This document shows, piece after piece, positions 21,590 to 31,010 of a stretch of 64,000 nt of DNA. The notes below the pieces were generated by a model. That model had not been told where the DNA came from. It saw nothing but the letters and a program-made list of their open reading frames with translations, and searched no databases. Within the stretch, counting starts at the first letter, position 1; every line of letters begins with the position of its first letter. Source of the stretch: Schistocephalus solidus (taxonomy: Eukaryota > Platyhelminthes > Cestoda > Diphyllobothriidea > Diphyllobothriidae); NCBI GenBank assembly GCA_017591395.1, contig WEDG01004212.1, positions 17,215 through 81,214 of the forward strand. The letters are read 5' to 3'. Made by a program: the position numbers and the translations under genes.

Positions 21590-22640
21590 AAACACTTTTA
21601 GAAATCAGTTTTTTATACCAGCTTGCCCCTTCCCTTTCCAACATACTAAGTATCGCCCTTATTGATACGAGATCAATAGTACAAACAATGCGCCAACTAA
21701 GGACATTCGTTGAACCCTATAATCCCGATATAGTTTGTATAACGGAAACATGGGTACATGAATTAACATCGAATGCGTCGCTATTTGTCCTAAACTATAA
21801 TTTCTATCGACAGGACCGCATTAATAAACGAGAGGGCTGTTGTATTATATGCATCAAAACTACAATTGCACAACGGGGTTTTCGTGTTCCAAACGGAACT
21901 TCCATTGGCAAAGCGGGCTTTGCCACAGTAAACTCGAGCAACCGTTCACCGACACACCTTTACCTGGTGCAGAAGAGTGGATGTATAACACTGAAGGGAG
22001 AACGACTATACCGTGCACCCGTGTAAACCCTTCGCCGTCCTGAACTTAATCATTTAATAAGCTGCAGGTTTTTCTCCTGAAGAACACTCTAAAGAATGAT
22101 CAGGAGTTTTATTCCTTGTCAGCTCGATCCTCTACTGTATACCTCTTTTGACCTTGCCTGTAAACTGGCAATAAATAAATACATATATCCCTGTCACACA
22201 AAAGCATACTAATCGGATGTTTGTACAGTCTTCCCGAATGTAGTAATGATGACACTGGCCTAATAGATACTATATCAAATATTCAAACTTAATATAACAT
22301 AACTGCGGGGGACCTAAACCGTCCAGAAATAAACTGCGTTGAACTATTAGCCCCGACTAAACACGATAAATTGCTATAGTCAATCGTCCTTTACAACTGG
22401 ACACAAATAATCAACAAACCAACCCGAGGAAACAACGTGCTAGAAATTATTCTCACAAAGGACATCTGGCCCCTATATACGCATAACACCAGCAAGGGAT
22501 CATAAGGCAATAATATCAATGCTCCCTCTAAACATGAAACTTCCACCTGATTCTGGTTACACTTATATAAATCCAAAAAACTTGGCACAGACTACATGAA
22601 CAACTATCTAAGTTCACTGGATTGGGGTTTGTACCATCTA
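21590..22640 (+). pseudogene. LINE-C endonuclease, split by an insertion
   Basis: The first part (DTRSIVQTMRQLRTFVEPYNPDIVCITETWVHEL, NYNFYRQDRINKREGCC) lies before 21880. The second part (SHKSILIGCLYSLPE, ITAGDLNRPEINC, NKPTRGNNVLEIILTKD) lies after 22183. Together these cover the Glu block (TETW), the GDLN block and the N-x-LDLI-type block of an APE endonuclease. Between them sits a LINE-A 3' end. There is no RT after it, because R1 copy 2 begins at 22653. Confidence 0.7.
21880..22183 (+). mobile_element. 5'-truncated LINE-A insertion (3' UTR only)
   Basis: About 300 bases match the LINE-A 3' end at 8420-8762. They include the hairpin arms CTCCTGA/TCAGGAG (22074-22106) and the tail GCAATAAATAAATA. 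The insertion reads in frame from the host endonuclease, making a misleading 201-codon ORF (21421-22026). Short 3'-only copies are the usual outcome of incomplete target-primed reverse transcription. Confidence 0.8.
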
Positions 22641-22652
22641 ACATTATCCTAT

Positions 22653-23434
22653 ATTTAGAATTTAGAATTTATATTTGGTTAGCACCGGGTAGGCACTTTT
22701 GAAACAAATATTAGTACCGAAATAAAATTATGACAGTGTGCCGATAAAGTGTACAAATATTTGAGAATTTAGGTAGAACTTGTCCTGATTGGGCAACAGG
22801 TAGCGATGTTTTGAAATTAATTGTGAACTAGAAAATCAGCAGTGAAAAATCTCCTACCTTGAAAATGGAGGTTGATTTGAATAGGCCTCCATTTTCGAAT
22901 AGAGGGTACGAGAAAAAACTGCTAGGTAAAATAAGGTAGGGGGGTAGAGTAGGCTAATAATGCAGTAGAATTTTAGAATACGATAATGAAACGTAGATAT
23001 AGTTCGTTCTTGATCACTAAGGCGCATCAAACAAAGTCTCGGGAAATGGCGTCAGTGGACGTGAGGCCTCAGCATCTCAGGATCCAGAATTGAATTCTGA
23101 TGATGGTAAGTATCCAGCAAAACGGGAGCATTATTGACTGCGTACGTCCAAATGACTTCCATCGATCGAATGACTGGGGGTATAGGGAGACATCATGGTT
23201 CCCTAAAATCCCGATGGTCCTTTCTCAGAATGAAGGAGAAAGCTGCTAGGAAAAGATGATGAAAATACAAGGTTGACATAATCAGTGTAAAAATAATTTT
23301 GAAATTTCGCTTGAATACTTATAGACTAGCAAACGAACTAATTACAATTGGCAAGTTATTCTCAACAAAGCTATACCTAGAAGCAAAGAATAGAGAGCGT
23401 TTACATGTGGAGGATGCAGGAGGAGGTATACACG
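22653..23434. repeat. unclassified dispersed repeat R1, copy 2
   Basis: It starts ATTTAGAATTTAGAATTTATATTTGG and follows copy 1 (767-1620) closely through to TGGAGGATGCAGGAGGAGGTATA. It is abutted at about 23435 by the 3' end of ZF-LINE on the minus strand. Non-coding. Confidence 0.75.
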
Positions 23435-24317
23435 ATATTTCCACGATGTCCACCGTATGCTCCACGGAAGGGTGGTGCAGGGATGGTGACTTGCGCGTGA
23501 ATTAGTTGTAAGTGATATTAGCCTTGCGCTGCAGCTACGGCACTATCTCCTCCTCCCCACCTGAGCCCGGTGTCATGACAGAGTCAAGAAGACCAGAGGC
23601 TGGAGAGGAAGCAGGTGGTTGGCGCGGCCGGAGCCGCCCCTGGGCGTACCATCACACCTGGCGAGGATCCCACGGAGTGGGAGTGCCATAAAGGCCACAT
23701 TAAGAAGGAGCCATTGCAGCCTTACTCTCAGTCCGCCAGTCAGCCACTCCACACAAAACACACATTGGGCTAATCACGCGGTTCGATGTATCCCGTCAGT
23801 TGGCAACCTTCTAAGACACGGCTTTTAGCGCACCGTGATAGTTCCGAGCACGTCAGATTGTTTATAATGAGAAAAATTCGCTGAGCTGTCGACCTTACTC
23901 TCTCCCCCACCCCCACAGTCAAACAACTGTCCGAGCCGGTCAGTTATCTTATGTGGGAGTGGGCGCACTGGCTGACGGGTCGGCGTACCCGTCTTCGCGC
24001 GCCACAGCATAACCTGCCCCCCATTACGCACACACTAAGATGTACTTACTCAGGGGATATGGACGATCCATCGCCGTCTGACTCCCAGTCCACTGGTCAG
24101 CCACTGGACACACAGAGCACATACACTGGGCTGATGGCGTGGTTTGTTGTAAGCGTCAGACTGGCAGCCTTCCAAGCCACGGTTTCTAGGAAACCGTGAT
24201 ATACTTTGGTAAATGGTGATTGTGAGGGTGTTGAATTTGTATAAGTGTAGATAGTGTGCGCTGATGTAGCTTAGCCTCCGGTGGTTTACCGTAGGTTGCC
24301 CTGGAGGCGCTTGTGTC
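23435..24317 (-). other. ZF-LINE 3' UTR made of repeated modules
   Basis: About 880 bases follow the zinc fingers. Two related modules begin with the phrase CCGTGGCTTGGAAGG-like and contain GAGTGGCTGAC and GGACTGGGAGTCAG-like segments. Between them lies a GCCAGGTCGTGCTGTGGCGC-type segment. The same tail occurs on the plus strand at 44600-45310, 49710-50420 and 53651-54473. Short ORFs on both strands here are repeat shadows. Confidence 0.75.
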
Positions 24318-25208
24318 TTAAAGGCCCATGTGGTATGTAAATATTCGGGAGCAGTGAAGACAGTGGAGGCGGGCGCGGCGACTGTATGTCGGAGCCCCAG
24401 GCACGGGTTCACCAGCCTCCGTGCCATGGATTTGCAGGTGACCGACCAGGCCGATGCGTGAGTTGAAGTTGCGGGCGCAGTGTGGGCAGGAGAAATCGGT
24501 AGAGGCTGGGGCGATGTCATTCATGGTAGTGGGGGTGGCAGGGGCGCTAAGAATGGCAGGAGCGGAGGGTGTGCATGGTGTATCAGTGTTGTCGGCATTG
24601 TGGTGAATTTCGCTGTCATGGATGCGCATGTGACCGAATAGGCCCATGCGATGAGTGAATGCGCGAGGACAGTGAGGGCAGTGGAGGCGACGATCTCTGC
24701 TGTGTGATGGTGCTCCAGGCACTGGCTCACCGGTCTCTGTACGATGTATTCGCAAGTGACCGACCAAACCGATGCGTGAGGTGAATGTGCGGTCGCATTG
24801 AGTACAGCTTAGGAGAGATTCCCCATCGCTGATGGTGGTGGTGGTAGTAGTGAAGGCGAAGGCGGTGGTGGTTGCGGTGGTGGGGGTAACAGGCGATGAG
24901 TAGATGGATGTGGTCTCTATGATGGTGGGAGTAATGGAATTGATGCCAGAAGTGAAGGTGGGGGAGTCAGAAGGAGGGTTGGCAGAATTTGACGTAGAAA
25001 TTGGAATTGTCGGATTGTTGGTGCATTGCGTCCGAAGATGTCCAACCAGGCAGATTCGCGCGCGGAAGATGCGTTGACAGCGCGGGCATGTTGGCAGGGC
25101 CTGGGCATTGGTGGTGTTGGTCCGGGGCGCTGGTGACTTTCGTCCCGCTCTTTTGGCCTTGGCGGCGGCCATCCGGTTGGCCTCATACGTTGCTGAACCA
25201 GTCTTCAT
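24318..25208 (-). pseudogene. ZF-LINE C-terminal C2H2 zinc-finger region
   Basis: 296 codons are open, beginning GSATYEANRMAAAKAKR, the basic end of the RT part. Finger 1 (residues 41-62) is C-x2-C-x12-H with a final Cys. It is followed by a Ser/Thr/Pro-rich spacer (63-130). Fingers 2 (135-155) and 4 (241-261) share the core RIGLVGHLRIH. Finger 3 (177-197) and the start of finger 5 (283-296) share RMGLFGHMRIH or close variants. The linker GEPVPGAP..SR.RRLH separates 2 from 3 and 4 from 5, so the region is a duplicated two-finger unit. Finger 5 is cut after HMGL by a one-base deletion. DNA or RNA binding is the expected role (family knowledge), but the target is unknown. Confidence 0.85.
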
Positions 25209-27359
25209 GGATCTTCCCCATGCTGGTCCATCCTGGGCGAGGTCCTCCAGGTCGACGGGTTGACTTGCAGTTGCTTCAGAGATTTCTTCAAAGTGTCCTA
25301 GTAGAGTTGTTTTAACCCCCCTGTCGGCAAGCCCCCGGAGCGATATCTTCGTAGAAAATTCGTTTGGGTAGTCGCTCGTCGTCCATTCTTACCAGGTGGC
25401 CGCTCTATCGCAGTTGCACTTACCTTAGCATGGCGTGGAAGCTGAGGATTCTGGTCCGCTCCAGGACTTCAGTGTCCGGGATCCTGTCTTGCCATCTCAG
25501 CTTCAGTATTCTGCGGAGGCAGCTTCCTGGCTTGGTTCGAGTAGACGGTTCAGGTCTCGACTCCGTGAAGGAGTGTCGTCAAGACGACGGCCTTGTACAT
25601 CTTCAGTTTAATGTTCAGGTGGATACCATGGCGATTCCAAACGGAGGCCTGCAGCCGGTCGAAGGCCTGACTGGCTTTGGAGATCCATTGGGCAACCTCG
25701 TCATCGATTCTCGTGTTGTGTGACAGCGTGCTTCCCAGATAAGCACAGGTTTCCACATTTTTTTGTTGAGCGCCGTTGAAATTGATTCCAGGAACATTTT
25801 ATTCTGCGCTCGGTGGCGGTTGGTGCATGGCTACCGTTTTGGCTGTACTGATTTTTAATCCAAAATCCGTGAAGAGCAAGTCATGACCTCTAGTGGTAGA
25901 CACACGTGTTTAGGCCTGCATATGCCGACTGTTGAGAAGGTGTCCGTCAGTTCTAGAGGCGATGCAGATCCCAGGCTGCTCCTTACGGTAGGCGTCCATA
26001 AGCATAGCAGAAAACATGAGACTGAACCGAGTGGGGGCCAATACGCAGCCCTGCTTCACTCCGTCGGTCACTGCGAATGCTTCGGATGCCGTCCCGTTGT
26101 CAGTGATGCGCACCGTCATGAAGCTGACGCACCATGTGCGTGAACCGCTCAGAACAGCCGAATTTCTGGATGACTTTCCACAGTCAGTCGCGATTCACCG
26201 TGTCAAAGGCTTTCGTCAGATCCACGAAGGTAGTGTATAGGTGACTTCGCATCTCCTGGCACTGCTCTTGTAGCTGGTGGGCGGAAAAGATCATGTCGGT
26301 TGTTCTGCGGTGTCGGCGGAAGCCACATTGGCTTTCCGGGAGCAGGGCCTGCTCTAGGTCACCGTTCAGACGATTGATAAGGATACGGGCGAAGATTTTC
26401 CAGGCGATGTTAAGCAATGAGATGCCTCTGTGATTATCTCAGAGTTGCCGGTTCCCCTTCCGTTTTGTAGAGATGGACGATGGTCGCGTCTTTGCAATTA
26501 TGAGGATTTTGTCCTTGGCGCCACATCTCCCGGAAGAGTGTTGTAATTTCTGCCATCAGCCGGGGCCCACCGTGCTTGTAGACTTCCGGTGGGATTGCGT
26601 CGGATCCCGGTGCTTTACCGCTGGAAATCTGCTGCACGGCCCGGATGGTTTCTGGTAGGGAAGGCGGCAGATCCAGGTCCTTTTTCGTGTCCACTTCAGG
26701 GAGCCGGTCAATTTCAGCATCAGAGATGGCTGATGAGCAATTAAGGACACTTCTGAAGTGCTCGGACTAGCGCTTCAGAATTTGCGATTTCTCTGTTAGC
26801 AATGTTGTGGCGTCAGAGCTGAGCAGCGGTGCGGTCCTCTTGATACAAGGACCGTAGATGGCCTTGAGGGCTTTGAAGATGTTTTTCATTTCACTGCGGT
26901 CCGCATACCCATGGATTTTCTCAGCCTTTCGGATCATCCAAGTATTCTGCATCTCCTGCAGGCATTGCTGTACAAAGGTGCCGGCATCTGAAGAAGGCTG
27001 CTTTGGTGGCGTCAGTCCGAAGGTCCATGTAGGTTTTGTGTAGTCCATTCTTCTCCGCGAGTAAGTTTCTGATTCCGGCGTTATTGTCGTCAAACCAGTC
27101 CTGTTTTGACGGCGTGCGCGTCCAAGGACTTTGAGGGCGTTGGACTGGAGGACATTTTGCAGTTGACACCATCATGTCTCCACGGTGGCGTTATTATCTG
27201 GAGCATGCAGGTTCTCAAGTTTCTGTATTATTTGGTTGCTGAAATCAAAACAGTGAGCAGGCATATTTATTAAAATAGTATTTAACTTACCTGGCGGCCT
27301 CTTATCATGGGGCCCTCGTCGGGATTTCAGTCAGAGCCTCATCTGGGAGATGACGAGGC
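25209..27359 (-). pseudogene. ZF-LINE linker and reverse transcriptase, catalytic motif deleted
   Basis: The linker (QDWFDDNNAGIRNLLAEKN; KAEKIHGYADRSEMKNIFKALKAIYG) precedes the RT. The RT shows SSGKAPGSDAIPPEVYKHGG near 26620, ATIVHLYKTEG, SLLNIAWKIFARILINRLN near 26410, LPESQCGFRRHR, TTFVDLTKAFDTVNRD near 26240-26190, and VTDGVKQGCVLAPTRFSLMFSAML near 26060. The next block should contain the YxDD active site. It reads GHDLLFTDFGLKISTAKT instead (25890-25840), joining the bases before ADD to the later GLxI segment, so roughly 25 residues including the two aspartates are gone. Then come ETCAYLGSTLSHNTRIDDEV and KMYKAVVLTTLLHGVETW near 25560. Stops lie at 26767 and 26434. Confidence 0.85.
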
Positions 27360-28119
27360 GGTTATCTGTCCAACCATCGGCATCGCGGATCGCCTTGGTT
27401 ACCAGCACGTCCTGTCGATCTCGCCTCCGGACGAGAACATAGTCCAGCAGCTGTCAGCGTCATGACCGAGGGTGCATCCACGTGGCCTTCTCCTGCGTCA
27501 GAAGGCGAAAGAAGGTGTTGGTTAGCAGGAGACGGTGTTCCGCACACGTGCGCAGAAGAAGGAGGCCGTTATCGTTACAGCTACTGAAACCGTGGGGACC
27601 AAGCACTCCCTGCCAGGAAGCGTTGTCCATCCCGACGTGGGCATTGAAGTAACCAAGGACAATAAACTTGTCCTTATTCGGCACAGTCACAAACAGGGCG
27701 TGCAGGTCCTCGTAGAATTTGTCCTTCACCGCATCAGAGCTCGTCATTGGGGGAGCGTAGGCGCTGATGATGGTGGCGAACTGGTGTCCCCGAAGAGGCA
27801 GGCGGAGGCTCATCAGGCGATCATTGATACCCTGCGGCAGACAGGGCAGACGTCCAACAATGTCGTTCCGGATGGCAAAGGCAACACCAGCGTCGCGTAG
27901 CTCTGCCTTTGGCCGGCCGCTCCAGAAGGAGATATAGCCGGCACCCATCTCCTCCAGCTGACCCTGCTCCGAGAATTGGGTCTCGCTGAGAGCAGCAATG
28001 TCCACCTCGTAGCGCACCAGTTCCCAAGCGACTAGCGCCGTCCTTCGTTCCGGCCGGTTGCTCCTAGGATTGTCTAAAAGGGAACGAACATTCCAGGCTG
28101 CTAGTGTGAGTGGACTCAC
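27360..28119 (-). pseudogene. ZF-LINE AP-type endonuclease
   Basis: 219 codons are open from ATG at 28119. The motifs in order are [12 protein letters not shown] (residues 6-17), [10 protein letters not shown] (39-48), [17 protein letters not shown] (118-124) and [12 protein letters not shown] (151-162), then a C-terminal TWMHPRS. The usual GDFNA catalytic aspartate is replaced by tyrosine (GGT TAC TTC near 27637). The first frame ends at 27460 by a frameshift. The downstream continuation QLLDYVLVRRRDRQDV and AIRDADGWTDNRLVISQM, with the Asp/His end of the domain degraded, is recognisable to 27360. It is inactive because of the Asp-to-Tyr change and the frameshift. Confidence 0.85.
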
Positions 28120-28770
28120 CCGAGCAGCCTGGGGGGTATGGCGAGGGGGAGTGGGACGAGGGGTTTGTTGTTTGTTTGAGTTTTATGACTGCGTATTTTG
28201 CGATCTGCGAGCCGTGGCCGGCTCCAGAAGACGTGATACCCAGCATTTGTTTAGGGCACCTTTTCTAGCCCCTTCCTCCGCGAGGAGGCAAGCAGTGCTG
28301 TCCCTAAACATGGCTGCTCGGACATCCCAGACGGCTGTCGAACCCCACTATGGGTCACGGTTTTGTTTTAGTGGGAGAGCGACCCGAGTTAGTCTGGTCC
28401 GCCTACGGGGTTGCTGTCGCACCCACCGTAGGACGTTTTGAGAGGGGATGGTGGGAATTTCGGGAGTCAGACATACCGGGCGTGGAGGCACACACAACAC
28501 CGGAGACCCTCACCTGGTTTAGACCGCCGGTCGTGACGGTTGCCCGGGGTGAGGCCGCTGGGAAGAAGCCAACTTCGAGGAGCCACAGGTGAGAGTTGGG
28601 TACCAGTTAGAGGCGGCCACAAGAGCATTCACCACCTGTACGAGACAAATGGAGTGACCAAATGCTATCTGTATGGTGCTACCCCTAACTAGTACCCCAT
28701 ACACCCCCGCTGGAGATACAGAGGGACGTTGGCTAACAAGAGCTACAGGGCGAAACTCACAGACAAATTT
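28120..28770 (-). other. ZF-LINE 5' leader
   Basis: A GC-rich non-coding leader upstream of the endonuclease start. Part of it (28545-28770) recurs at 14396-14612, which supports it as part of the element. ORFs inside it on either strand are not conserved between the copies. Confidence 0.6.
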
Positions 28771-29229
28771 CAGTTGTGTAGTATTCGACGTAGGCTTCTT
28801 GGTTGCTGATGAGTGTACAACTTGACGTTCCATTTGGGGTTTGATATCAGCAAAAAACCTTACTTCCGGTCAGATATTTAAATGAACGTTCGTGCTAAGA
28901 GAAAATATATTCCACTTCTATCGATAAAACAGTGCAGCAAAATTTGATAGATTTTGCTTTGATGTCACCATCGCTGGATAGTTTTGAAAAGAACCTTGAA
29001 ATTTTATGTTCAAAAATCAGCCGAAGAGATGAGGCATTTGATTTATTCCTTGCTACACACCTGCCAATTGTCACATTTTATGGTCCCCTTCGAACAATAT
29101 TCACTTTAGGTCACTTGTTGAGGGAATGAGGCCTTCGCTATTGAGCTTTCTATTCAAGTCCGATAATAACAATGAACTTAGTTGTCACAGCAGTAAAGTT
29201 AGGAGGTATAGAGTCATTGGTATTTGTGA
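28771..29229. other. non-coding gap
   Basis: No coding or repeat match recognised between the ZF-LINE leader and the LINE-A fragment. Confidence 0.4.
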
Positions 29230-29796
29230 ACCAGTGGTTTTAATCTATCAGACCACTGCGCCCTGAATGTCTCGAAAGCACGCCGAACTACTGGGTTTAT
29301 CCTGAGAAATTTTAAAACTGTCAATATTAAAACCATCCTTTATTAAATTTATGTCAGAACTAGTCTGGAATACTGCGTGTTTCTATTAAGCCTTCTGCAC
29401 GCTAGTGAACGAAAGAGGATGGAATCGGTCCAGCATTTCTTTACCAAAAGAGTTGTCGCTTCAGATCACCGAAACCTGTCTTATCAAAAATGCTGTGAGC
29501 TTACCAACTTCAACACTTTGTAGCTTCACAGATGACAGAAGGGACTATTTCTACTGTTTAAAGTTTTAAAAAGTCGTACCTTTAAGCCCCTTACTACTCT
29601 GAGGCAGCTCGACCACTCACGGCTCACCAGTCATTGAGATGTATTTTTATTTCTTCCTCTGGCACGCACAGTTAGATACTACCAGTTTTTTCAGTAAACG
29701 CCATACCAATCTGGAGTAAGCTACCCAGAATTATCAAAATTCGGCAAAGTTATCCTTAGTTTAAGAGAGCTGTCACTCGTTTTATATATTCAGGAC
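29230..29796 (+). pseudogene. LINE-A copy 2, RT C-terminal part (left half)
   Basis: This parallels 7800-8362 of LINE-A base for base in long stretches (CCACTGCGCCCTGA, CTCGAAAGCACGCC, ACTACTGGGTTTAT). It ends AGGAC at 29792-29796, where LINE-B copy 2 begins; LINE-A homology resumes at 33155 with the same AGGAC. Many stops. Confidence 0.8.
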
Positions 29797-31010
29797 TATT
29801 CTGTACAAGAGAGAATGAAATGGAGGGCGCTAAAAGCGGAATTGAAGAACTTGAAAGAACAGGGAGAGAAGGGACTGGTAATAAGGAACGGAGTGATTGT
29901 TCGAGTATAGAAACCCCTTCTATGGAGGTCGCCCGTCATTATGACAAAAGTCTCACGGTCGGGCAACTAATCCAATGCAAAAATCTACACAAAATACAGT
30001 TCTATTGCGGATATATGCAAAGCCTCTTGAATATGGACACATCCTGTGCGAATGTCAGTCCAGCTGCCTCGAATGAAGAAGGCAGCGACATAGCCGGCTT
30101 ACAACACACAAATAAACTTAAATGTTTATATACCAATGTCCAAAGCCTACTCCCTAAATAAGATGAGTTTAAGATATACATGTGCCAAAATTCACCAGAT
30201 ATCATCTCTATAACTGAAACGTGGCTGACCGCGAATGTGGACGATCGTGAAGTTGCCATCCCCGGTTTTCAGTTATTCAGAAAGGATAGAGCAGGACGTC
30301 ATGGTGGGGTGTGCTGAATTATGTCAGATATGGTCCGCTCTTGTCAGAAAAACAGGAAAAGCTCGCGTGCAAAACTGAAACCATGTGGCTCACCATCAGA
30401 ACGCCGGGGTCCCAAGCACTTGAGATCCTAACGGTCTACCGACCACCGAAAAACGATCCACAGTCAGACAGTGGACTGATAAATGATTTAGAATCGTTTG
30501 CTAGTCAATCCGAAGTCATGAGTTTGGGCGAATTAACGCTCCGAATATCGATTGATATCTGAGCTCGGCACCAGGCTCGGAATTAAACTTCGATCGCCGC
30601 CTCCTAGAAGCTATACACAAACGCTTCCTAACTCAACACGCCCTGTCACCGACGAGAATACGCGAGGGGCAACAAGCTTACTGTTTGGACCTTGTATTGA
30701 CAAAGGCACCTGACAGCGAAGATGTTGTGAACTGTCTATCCCCACTGGGCAAAAGTGATCACGTAGTCCTACAATGGGAATATTCACTCTTCTCTGTCCC
30801 CGATCGAAGCATCACAGTCAAACGCAACCTAAAGCATGGAGTCTATGCCCAAATGACAATTAATGTGAGCCATTTAGATTGGAATGAACCATTCATCGGG
30901 TGTATTCTCGAGGATTGGTTGAAATTTAAGGCCGTATTACAGGGACTTATTACCAACTACTGTCCTAATTCGAAAAAAAGGTCACCAACAGGCCCCAGTG
31001 GATAACGACC
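29797..31010 (+). pseudogene. LINE-B copy 2: ORF1 end and endonuclease
   Basis: ORF1 residue KWRALKAELKNLKEQGEKGL and IRNGVIVRV lie near 29820-29910. The endonuclease reads LKCLYTNVQSLLPK near 30116, a TAA at 30159-30161, then DEFKIYMCQNSPDIISITETWL and GFQLFRKDRAGRHGGVC. A frameshift near 30316 leads to YVRYGPLLSEKQEKLACK and LTVYRPPKNDP. The GDFNAP block near 30527 is damaged by a one-base deletion (GGCGAATTAACGCTCCG), removing the catalytic Asp. The end of the domain is intact: CLDLVLTKAPDSEDVV and SPLGKSDHVVLQWEY near 30680-30785. Confidence 0.8.

Larger units (their letters stand above)
23435..28770 (-). mobile_element. ZF-LINE: LINE with C-terminal zinc fingers, near full length
   Basis: In gene order (falling coordinates) it has a leader (28770-28120), an endonuclease (28119-27360), a linker and RT (27359-25209), a zinc-finger region (25208-24318) and a 3' UTR (24317-23435), about 5.3 kb in all. 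The proteins form one original ORF of about 1270 codons, now cut by stops and frameshifts. I recall this EN-RT-zinc finger layout from tapeworm endonuclease-reverse transcriptase proteins and place it near RTE; the clade is not certain. An internally deleted plus-strand relative is at 52590-54473, and tails without protein are at 44600-46390 and 49710-50420. No target-site duplication was found. Confidence 0.8.

Noticed and set aside
21421..22026. 201-codon ORF as a single gene
   Set aside because: It is a read-through of a LINE-C endonuclease into an inserted LINE-A 3' UTR.
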